From Glomus cerebriforme (taxonomy: Eukaryota; Glomeromycota; Glomeromycetes; Glomerales; Glomeraceae): 16,401 nt of DNA. Shown here piece after piece: positions 9,550 to 16,401 of the stretch; positions within the stretch are counted from its first letter, which is position 1, and every line of letters begins with the position of its first letter. The notes under the pieces are model-generated. The model was not told the origin of the DNA and made no database searches. It saw nothing but the letters and a program-made list of their open reading frames with translations. The position numbers were made by a program, and so were the translations under genes. The stretch spans positions 13,179-29,579 of the forward strand of contig QKYT01000969.1 in NCBI GenBank assembly GCA_003550305.1. The letters run 5' to 3'.

Positions 9550-9725
9550 ATCAGAATTTGAAATTATTAAATGTCAGAGTTCATGTTAAGTTTAAAATAT
9601 CAGAGTTTGAAATTATTAAAAGTCAGAGTTCATATCAGAGTTTGAAAAGTTAGAGTTTGAAATTATAAAGTCAGAGTTCACATTAAAATTTGAAATATCA
9701 GAGTTTGAAATTATTAAGGTCAAAG
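9550..9725. repeat. TCAGAGTT minisatellite
   Basis: Imperfect tandem copies of TCAGAGTTTGAAATTATTAA, with shorter variants such as GTCAGAGTTCA, fill this segment. On the minus strand it lies directly upstream of the RTC4-like exon. Parts would read as Asn-Ser-Asp repeats, so it may be a decayed low-complexity N-terminal exon. Confidence 0.65.
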
Positions 9726-10793
9726 TTAAAAATATTAAGAATTAAAAATAAAAAAATGCTACTATATAGAAAAACCAAAGAATACAATTATTACAAACCA
9801 TTATTACTTACAAAACATTAAAAAATAATAGCATAATACTACTATTACTTATAAAATAATAAAAAAAAAAAAAAAAAAAAATAATCAAATCAGATAAAAA
9901 TTACTAACTAAAAATGGTTAACATAAATAGATAATTCACCTTCTAATGAATTATTTTTAAAATTTATGTATAATGTAAATCATGATAAAATTCACCTTTA
10001 GTGAAATTCACTGGAGGTAAATGTAAAATTAATCCTAAAAAAAATTTGAAAAATATAAAAATTTTTTTGAAAAATTATAAATCATTACAAATTAAAAATA
10101 TTTTCATATAACATAAAATATTTATTATTAAAAATATTTCTAATTAATAATTTACTATAAATAATATAAAAAATAATTCTTTGCAATAATTAGTACTTTT
10201 AATTTTTGATATTATACTTTATAATATCAGTTGTAAACAAGTTTTTTTAGTATTAAACTGGATTTATAAAAAGAAAAGATTGCATTTACCTATTATAAAA
10301 GTAGAAAAAATAATAAAATCAGATTTTATTATTTATTTAAAATTAATAAATTAAAATATATAAGTAAAAATTATAATAAAAATAAATTAAAAATAATAGT
10401 AGAAAAAGTAATGTAAATAAAAATAAAAATAAAAAAACAATGATAATATTAAAATTAATAATAATAAAATAATAATTTTTAATAAATAATAAAATATAGA
10501 TTTTGTAATTTATCATCATGTTGATGTATTACCAGTGATATACTGAAATTAAATAATCTGCAATAAAATTGTCTTTTTAGAAATCTCATATAATCCAAAA
10601 TTTTAATTTTTGAGAGAAATAAAATTGTCTTTTTGGATTATATAATATTACCTAAAATCCAAATAAGAAAATTTTATTTCTCTTAAAAATTAAAATTTGG
10701 GCAAAATTAAATATGTGATAAATAATATATAACAAATAAGTATTTATTATACCAAAAAATTCTAAAATGAAAAACTATAATATAATGCAAAAA
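9726..10793. other. Very AT-rich intergenic DNA
   Basis: No reading frame, RNA gene or recognisable mobile element was found apart from the foldback at 10595-10701. A long A tract lies near 9860-9880. It separates the RTC4-like gene from the LTR at 10794. Confidence 0.5.
10595..10701. repeat. Strong foldback with 32-34-bp arms
   Basis: Arms at 10595-10626 and 10668-10701 are inverted copies with only about two mismatches across a 41-nt spacer. AATAAAATTGTCTTTTT also occurs directly repeated at 10563 and 10619. It is probably a small foldback MITE or relic. No clear target duplication was seen. Confidence 0.6.
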
Positions 10794-11299
10794 TGTTGAA
10801 TTATTATATAATTTTTTTTTTTATTAATCGACAAGTTAAATGAGTTTAGTTTATAAATAGCTTCAATGATAATCCCTATAGTTATTCAAGCGATAAATAG
10901 TAAAGCACATATACACCCTCTATATTAAGAAAAGTGTAACTTGTCGCGCAAAGAGAAGATTTAAGAGGTCTTCCTTAAAAACCAAGGGTGGACGTCTATT
11001 CTCATCAACCCTTCCCAACCTCGTACCAATGCTAAACCTATAACTAAACTAAAAAGCCCAATTGTAATTAACTGATATTGCATTTCTTGAAACAAATTTA
11101 ACTAAAAGAGAAATTCTAGTAGGACTCTCCTAATTAGCATACAGATATTCTTCTATGTCCCCCAGGAGATACCTTCATTATCTCAGTTATGAAATGCATC
11201 AACTAGAAAACTTATTAGAAAACATTTGTATCAATATTTAATCAGTTTTACGTGACCAACTGTGACATATCATCAGAATACCCGATGATCATCACATCA
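10794..11299 (-). mobile_element. Candidate LTR (506 bp) of a retrotransposon lying on the minus strand
   Basis: The segment starts TGTTGAA and ends CACATCA, giving TG...CA ends. It is immediately followed at 11300 by CCCCCTTAAA, the complement of a polypurine tract, the arrangement expected at a 3' LTR of a minus-strand element. The segment is visibly less AT-rich than its left flank and contains TATAAATAG near 10852. The partner LTR and target duplication were not found, so the element is partial, rearranged or misjudged. Confidence 0.4.
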
Positions 11300-12001
11300 C
11301 CCCCTTAAATTAAACAAACAACACCTTAAGGACCAATCAACAATAAGTAACACCAAACCAGCCTTAAACGATCAGTTTTTCCAGTACCTCCCATTTCCCA
11401 AAAGAAAATGAAAAATACTAACAAAACTGACCAAAGACTACACCAAAGAAATAAAAATAAAAATAAAAATAATAACCAAACAAAAAAAAAAGGATTAAAA
11501 TTAGGAAAAATAACTATATCTAGTTGCAAAAAATCTAAAGTAAATCTAAGGAAAACCCCAAATATTACTCCAAAGAAAAAAAATCTCCTCTTCCAAACCT
11601 TTTACAAACAGTTCGTCCACAAAAATCCAGAGTTAAGAAAAATCATTTTCTTCCCTACAAAACTTTCTATTAATTCCCTTTTTTGATTCTGAAGAGATAA
11701 AACTTGTGCAAAACTGGATAGCTTAGAATACCAAATGCCTCCAGAGGTATCATTAAAGGCCATTATCCAAGAGTCGTAAAATGAAAATTGTGGGTATATT
11801 AAAAATAATAAAACGCAAATAACCTAAACTATTTTATTAAACGTTAAATAATAAGAGAAGCATTTTTTCTTAAGACCCTGAAGGTTATCACTATAGTGAA
11901 CGAAGTCTCCAGATTGTATTTTTGCTTTGTAAAAAATTTGGTCAGAATTTTTCAGAAAAGAGTGGTCCCAAATTATTATATAATTTATAAGTCATGTAAT
12001 A
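11300..12001 (-). mobile_element. Probable internal remnant of the LTR element
   Basis: This begins with the polypurine-tract complement (11300-11309) and is followed by A- and C-rich DNA including an AAATAA-type simple repeat (11450-11475). On the minus strand 11793-11602 is open and ends TAA, containing FYDSWIMAFNDTSGGIWYSK, which looks more protein-like than its surroundings but matches no family I can name. It may be a decayed end of a polyprotein or an unrelated exon. Positions 11875-11925 carry a TATCACTATAGTGA near-palindrome. Confidence 0.25.
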
Positions 12002-12010
12002 TATAATAGG

Positions 12011-12228
12011 GGATCATCTTACCACACCACCCTCAGATGCATATGTGTCACCTGACTATATAACACATCATAACACAGGTGACATCCGAAGGTATGACAA
12101 TTATTTTTTGAATCACTAAAAAAATTCTAAATCTCCGAGATAAATATAAAAACACGAAACATGTGAAATCACGTGGTACATGATATAAAACATTACGCCT
12201 TTTTGAGGGTGGTGTAGTAAGATAATTC
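12011..12228. mobile_element. 218-bp MITE with 25-bp terminal inverted repeats and 9-bp target duplication
   Basis: The left end begins GGATCATCTTACCACACC and the right end read inward begins GAATTATCTTACTACACC. Over 25 bp they differ at three positions, all transitions. The 9-bp sequence TATAATAGG lies directly outside both ends (12002-12010 and 12229-12237), as expected for a target duplication. GTCACCTG and CAGGTGAC form an internal inverted pair. A 9-bp duplication is typical of Mutator-like elements, so a MULE-derived MITE is the best guess. It has no coding capacity. Confidence 0.8.
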
Positions 12229-12440
12229 TATAATAGGTTACATAATAAGGATAATAAATGACTTTTTTTTATAAAATATATATATTAATTAAAAATAATC
12301 AGATTTTCATATTATACTTTCTAGCAAAATTAAAAAGCCATAATCAAAATATTTTATCATAGGCAAAATTTACTAATAAAACATATGAATTACATTAAAT
12401 TACATCTTTATGTTATGTCAGTCCATCAGGAAGTTTTGGA

Positions 12441-12610
12441 GGTGTTGATATATACCAAAAAATACGTTAAACAACACTATCAGTTATTTAACATGTTGTA
12501 AAACACCTGTATACTGGAATTTATCAATATATGCAGTAAACATATGTGTTTTTCTATACCAACAATTGTTAAATACATTATATACTATTACGCAACACCC
12601 ATATATCAAC
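12441..12610. repeat. Possible second small inverted-repeat element
   Basis: GGTGTTG/CAACACC and GTTGATATAT/ATATATCAAC form inverted pairs between 12441-12453 and 12593-12610, with further internal TTTAACATGTTGTAAA-type palindromes. No convincing target duplication was seen, so this remains a weak call. Confidence 0.3.
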
Positions 12611-12840
12611 GTCACTTAATATTTTTTTAATATAATAAATAGTTATAATAAATAGTTATTATATAATTATAATTTTATTTATTTTAAATTTATTTACTTA
12701 TCTAATAAATATATTAAAAAATAATTTTTTATAAATTAAAATTAAAATTTTATTAAAATTTATTAAAAATCTTTAAAATTGAATCCAGATTATTATATTA
12801 GCCAATATTAAACATAATTCTGATTAAATTTGAAGATAAT

Positions 12841-12859
12841 TCAGACCAAAACAGTCTGA
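12841..12859. repeat. Short perfect hairpin
   Basis: TCAGAC (12841-12846) and GTCTGA (12854-12859) flank CAAAACA. It has no known role. Confidence 0.35.
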
Positions 12860-12920
12860 TTAGTTTTGAAATTTTTTTTTTTAAAATATCTTACTACTAA
12901 TACGTCCTCTTTTTGTCATT

Positions 12921-12986
12921 ATGAATGGGCAGAGGAAGCAGCAATGGCTCTTTCCCTATAGATACTAATGACCTCTACCCATTCAT
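12921..12986. repeat. Inverted repeat in a G+C-richer island
   Basis: ATGAATGGGCAGAGG (12921-12935) pairs with CCTCTACCCATTCAT (12972-12986) at 14 of 15 positions, with a 36-nt loop. The island stands out from its AT-rich flanks and could be a small structured RNA or a transposon relic. No family was recognised. Confidence 0.5.
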
Positions 12987-14000
12987 AGAGGAGAGGCTTT
13001 TCGCAAGATTGATTAAAAAAAATTCAAATTGAAAAAGAAAAAAAAATAAAAAAAGGCTCATTATATATTTTTTTTATATCACATATATCACATAAAAAAA
13101 AATAATTGTGCACCGCACTTATCAATTATGGTAGTTTTCAAAATTATTGAAATTGATGCTGATCATTGCATGTGATAAAAAATTTTTAAGCCACAACATG
13201 TCCATTTATTTCTTACAATAAAATTTTTATTTTTTAATATTTTTTTACCATTTTTTTTTAATATTTAGATTAATAAATACTTTATTTAACTTATTTTATA
13301 ATAATATTAAGGTTTATATAATAAAAANNCNANTATTATACNCTTTAACTGTTNAAATCANANCTTTTTTTCTTTGAATCAGAAAAAAACACAAAAAAAC
13401 ACATGGAAGAAAAATAGGAATCATAGTAAAGTTACCATAAGGAAAGTTATTTATTAATCTATTCTAAAGTAATAAAATAAGTATTTTAAGACATGTGTTG
13501 TATATTTATTTAAAAAATTATATGTCAGAAGAAACTTTTTTTTATTAAAATTTATTATAATAATTTCTAATAAAATTTCTATGAATTTTTAGTAAAGACA
13601 GAGAGTAATTTATATTAAATTAAGTAAAGTGGTAGGTTTTATAAGTTTATTTCATTTGTTTGTTTATTTTTTTAACAAAAATTAATCTAACATTATATAT
13701 CTTTATTAGCATTAGATATGATGTAAATAATATTATTTAATTAAATGAATTATGAAGAAACTATGTTTAAATAAAATAGGTTGCGAAGGATTTTTATTAA
13801 TTTTATATTATTTTTATGCTTTAACATAACTTTCTATAATATTTTATCATTTTATTTCAATTTTTGTATTTAAATCTGTGTTTTGTATTTTTGTGTTTTG
13901 TGTTTTTTAATGATTATTATTGCAGATCAATTTCAATAATTTTGAAAATCACAATAATTAATTTTAAAAACCTTAAATCAGTTTTAATCGCCATTTAAAC
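12987..14000. other. AT-rich DNA without recognisable genes
   Basis: Nothing coding was found. A GT-poor, T-rich stretch ending TATTGCAG at 13925 could be a splice acceptor leading into the array that begins at 14024, giving a possible exon 13926-14023, but this is unsupported otherwise. Confidence 0.4.
13328..13363. other. Ambiguous bases in the assembly
   Basis: Eight N bases lie in 13328-13363, and another N lies in a T-run at 16197. Base calls around these points are unreliable. Confidence 0.95.
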
Positions 14001-14243
14001 TTGGTTTTGGAAATTGAGAAATGGTAAGTTTCTTCGTGAAACTTACCATTTTTTTCATTTTTTTTTAAAAAAACGTTTCTAATATTTCTTTTTTTCTTGT
14101 AGGTTCTCTGAACTCTTCAGTCCAGAATGGGAAGGGAAAACAGTAAGTTTCTTCGTAAAACTTATCATTTTTTTTCATTTTTTTTTAAAGAAACATTTCT
14201 AACATTTCTTTTTTTTTTCTTATATATTCTCTATGCTTTCAGT

Positions 14244-14854
14244 TAAGCCTGGTCTCAAAACTGAAATATTTCAGATTTGCCAAAATTCTGAAACCGAAAT
14301 TCAAAATATTTTTGAAATCTGAAATTCCAAAATCTGAAATTCATGCCAAAATGCCAATATTCTAATTGGCCGGCATTATGGAAATTTCAGCCGGAATTAT
14401 TAAATTTCCTAAAAAGGATATTTTATATTATACAATTGGTGAAAATGATTTTTACCAAATTTGATTTTTTGTAAAATGGTATCACCTAAAAAGGAAATGA
14501 TCTATATGTGGCTTAATCTGACAATTTTTTGGCATTTCGTCCTGATTTTGGATTTAATAATTCTGGCTGATAATAATCATGTGATTTTTACCGTTTGCTA
14601 ATTATTTAATATAAATAAAAACTTTAGCAATAAATATCTTAGCAACCAGTGATCACAGAAAGATGATCTTATTACCGTTAGACTCACCTAATCAAGAGGA
14701 ATCTAATGAACTATAAATCATCTTTCTAGAATTAATAAATGGCGAGATAAAATTTTTATTATTTCAGCCAATCAGAATTTTGGAATAATTTCAGATTTCA
14801 GTTTTGGAATTTCAGATTTCAGATTTGGGTAAATCAATTTCAGAGCCATCCTTA
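14244..14854. mobile_element. 611-bp hAT-like MITE nested in the array
   Basis: The element begins TAAGCCTGGTCTCAAAACTG, and its other end read inward begins TAAGGATGGCTCTGAAATTG, giving imperfect inverted termini. CTTTCAGT flanks it on both sides (14236-14243 and 14855-14862), an 8-bp target duplication typical of hAT elements. Removing the element and one duplication restores a core that matches the uninterrupted one at 15103. Both subterminal regions carry many CTGAAAT/ATTTCAG copies, as hAT elements often do. A further internal inverted pair (AGAAAGATGAT near 14657, ATCATCTTTCT near 14718) is present. There is no coding capacity. Confidence 0.8.
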
Positions 14855-15141
14855 CTTTCAGTTCGATACTGGAATTGGAAATGATAAGTTTCTCAAGTTT
14901 CTTTGGGAAACTTACCATATTTTTTTTTGGTTTTCTTTTATTAGAAACATTTCTAATATTTTCTTTCTTTTTCTTGTAGGTTCTCTGAGCACTTCAGTCC
15001 AGAATGGAAAGGGAAAATGGAAAGTTTCTTTGCAAAATTTATCATTTTTTTATCATTTTTTTTAAAGAAATGTTTCTAATGTTTTTTCTTTCTTTCTTGG
15101 AAGTTCTCTATGCTTTTAGTTCGATACTGGAATTAGAAACA

Positions 15142-15173
15142 GTAAGTTTCTCAAGTTTCTTTGAGAAACTTAC
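15142..15173 (+). other. 14-bp hairpin sequestering a donor-like site
   Basis: GTAAGTTTCTCAAG (15142-15155) pairs with TTTGAGAAACTTAC (15160-15173) across TTTC, perfect except a terminal G-U. The 5' arm begins with the consensus GTAAGT, so the donor would be base-paired in RNA. The equivalent in the first unit is 14024-14032 with 14038-14046. Confidence 0.7.
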
Positions 15174-15705
15174 AATGTTTTTTTTGGTTTTCTTTTATTA
15201 AAAACATTTCTAACGTTCTCTTTCTTTTTCTTTTATAGGTTCTCTTTGCTTTTGAATTAGTATGTAAAATTAGGAATGATAAGTTTTTCGTAAGACTTGC
15301 CATTTTTTTCTTTTTTTTAGAAACGTTTCTAACTGTTCTTTCCTTTTCTTGTAGACTCTCCTTCAGTTCGGGCACTTGGAATTAGGAAATGATAAGTTTT
15401 ATTATGAAATTTACCATTCTTTTTTTTTTGTTTTTTTAAATAGAAACATTTTTAACATTTCTTTTTTTTTCTTCTTATAGATTCTTGGATTTCATTTTGG
15501 ATATGAAAGTTTTTTCGCGAAATTCCCATCTGATGCATTTACTTAAAGAATTGTTAATAGAAACGGTACTAATGTTTCTTTTTTTTCATTTTTTTTCGTA
15601 GGATCAGACTTTTTTTTGATTTCAGCTTGGAAATCTGGTAAGTTTGAAGTTGCAGAATGTAAGTTTCATAATGAAACTTCATTTTTTTTTGTTTTTTTTT
15701 TTTAA

Positions 15706-15728
15706 GAAACGTTCTAACTGAACGTTTC
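15706..15728 (+). other. 9-bp hairpin displaying a branch-site-like loop
   Basis: GAAACGTTC and GAACGTTTC pair perfectly around the loop TAACT, so the CTAAC branch consensus sits at the loop. The homologous hairpin at 16204-16226 (GAAACATTC/GAATGTTTC) is also perfect but has an A-T pair in place of the G-C pair. Confidence 0.75.
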
Positions 15729-16401
15729 TTCTTTTTTTGTAGGTTTACTCCTGGACTTAGGAAACTAAAATATAAGTTTCGTAATGTTCATTTCATTATG
15801 AAACTTCATTTTTTTTGGTTTTTTCTTTAAGAAATATTCTAACTGAACATTTTTTTTTGTAGATTTAGCTCTAGAAATTCAGGATTGGAAACGTAAGTTT
15901 CGTAATGTTTATTTCATTATGAAACTTCATTTTTTTTGTTTTTTTCTTTAAGAAACGTTCTAACTGAACTTTTCTTCTTTTTTTTGTAGATTCGACTCTG
16001 GAAATTTGGAATCAGAAGAAAAACGTAAGTTTCATAACAAATTACTTCGTTACAAACTTCATTTTTTCATTTTTTATTAGAAACATTCTAATCAACCATT
16101 TTTTTTTTGTAAGTTTGCTCCTGGACTTGGGAAACTGAAACGTGAGTTTCGTAATGTTTATTTTGTTACAAACCTTTATTTTTTTTGTTTTTTTTTNTTT
16201 TAAGAAACATTCTAACTGAATGTTTCTTCTTTTTTTTGTAAATTCAGCTCTGAAAATTCAGGATTGAAAACATAAGTTTTGTAACGTTTATTTTGTTACA
16301 AGTTTCATTTTTCATTTTTTTTTCTTTGTATAGAAACATTCTAACTGAACATTTCTTCTTTTCTTTTGTAGATTCAGTTCTGGAAATAGAAACAGAAACG
16401 T

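Larger units (their letters stand above)
4302..9556 (-). pseudogene. RTC4-domain gene, disrupted in an exon by a Tc1/mariner-like transposon
   Basis: On the minus strand, 9556-9337 encodes a Lys-rich segment (AKPETAKDFYILLDRLVKEA) ending at a GTAAGT donor. After a 62-nt intron, 9274-9198 encodes RMYFKKKELKVDLKMPNLL and KGLYYN. The frame is then broken by the transposon and its TA duplication and resumes at 5403. Exon 5047-4635 has KCPFC, then FCKVHFAETTIISDGIQKGY, PMKINFELL and a helical stretch. After an intron (4634-4551), 4550-4302 encodes PGYYGSKGLILIGDVL, VDYLQEVLVPETTLRLV and a stop. The GYPxxIDF-like, GYYGxxG and VLVPE motifs match the C-terminal domain of RTC4 (restriction of telomere capping 4) proteins. 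Besides the insertion, exon 9556-9337 has four in-frame stops (TAA/TAG, mostly where Gln would fit), and a TAA interrupts 4898-4896. The upstream start is not identified. Confidence 0.7.
14024..16401 (+). repeat. Tandem array of 14 intron-like units (exon-like core plus hairpin-bearing intron)
   Basis: Cores begin at 14103, 14226, 14980, 15103, 15239, 15355, 15481, 15602, 15743, 15863, 15990, 16113, 16242 and 16372, giving periods of 116-141 bp once the insertion is removed. Each has a core of about 25-40 nt, then GTAAGTTTC or a G-to-A variant in a hairpin with GAAACTTAC, a T-rich stretch, AGAAAC...CTAAC/CTAAT, a long pyrimidine tract and TTGTAG or a variant. The core at 14103 matches 14980, and 14226 matches 15103 (a two-unit repeat, 258 bp after removing the insert). 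Cores at 15743, 15863 and 15990 match 16113, 16242 and 16372 (a three-unit repeat, about 370-382 bp). Seven of the 14 donor sites are still GT and ten of 14 acceptors are still AG. Core lengths do not keep one reading frame, so this is not a simple coding repeat. The array continues past the right edge. Confidence 0.85.

Noticed and set aside
11326..11686. Open frames on both strands in the A-rich region (67 and 92 codons)
   Set aside because: They are low-complexity Lys/Asn or Phe/Leu runs produced by base composition and lack any domain.
15004..15375. Open frames over the intron-like array (65 and 74 codons)
   Set aside because: They cross several repeat units including T-rich tracts. Their Phe- or Lys-rich content follows from the repeats.
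14024..16401. CRISPR-like array
   Set aside because: The repeated parts are diverged, T-rich and splice-signal-like, with cores that themselves repeat. There are no unique spacers and the genome context is fungal.

Overview
The window looks like nuclear DNA from an arbuscular mycorrhizal fungus (Glomeromycotina, Rhizophagus-like). This is inferred from very AT-rich intergenic DNA, short (about 60-75 nt) GT-AG introns with CTAAC/CTAAT branch sites, and protein families that I associate with these genomes: a lineage-type PD-(D/E)XK nuclease-like protein, an RTC4-domain protein, and an IS630/Tc1-mariner-type transposase. No bacterial gene organisation, CRISPR array, rRNA or tRNA gene was seen.

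Layout. Positions 1-270 hold what looks like the 3' end of an LTR element on the minus strand. Positions 445-3252 hold the one gene that appears intact: 13 exons on the plus strand, 573 codons plus stop, all splice phases compatible, with a candidate nuclease active site near residues 419-436. Positions 3400-3600 carry an ATCCGGAT-rich repeat with an exact 62-bp tandem duplication. Positions 3653-4073 carry a plus-strand coiled-coil gene fragment with a duplicated 36-nt exon and intron. Positions 4302-9556 (minus) hold an RTC4-domain gene. It is split in an exon by a 3.79-kb Tc1/mariner-like transposon (5406-9195, TA target duplication) that carries its own broken transposase gene, also on the minus strand. 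Positions 9550-10793 are AT-rich DNA with a minisatellite and a foldback. Positions 10794-11299 are a candidate complete LTR followed by an A-rich internal remnant. Positions 12011-12228 are a small MITE with a 9-bp target duplication. Positions 12230-14000 are gene-poor.

From 14024 to the right edge (16401) lies a tandem array of 14 units of about 116-141 bp. Each resembles a short exon joined to a spliceosomal intron: GTAAGTTTC donor in a hairpin, CTAAC in or near a second hairpin, pyrimidine tract, TTGTAG. The units form higher-order repeats of two and of three, and one is interrupted by a 611-bp hAT-like MITE with an 8-bp target duplication. The duplicated exon-intron at 3653-3860 has the same branch-hairpin architecture. 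This array is the most unusual thing in the window.

The genes do not form a pathway. The window is mostly a record of mobile-element insertion and decay around one live-looking gene. The broken reading frames decayed largely through changes that read as C-to-T on the coding strand (CGA to TGA, CAA/CAG to TAA/TAG).
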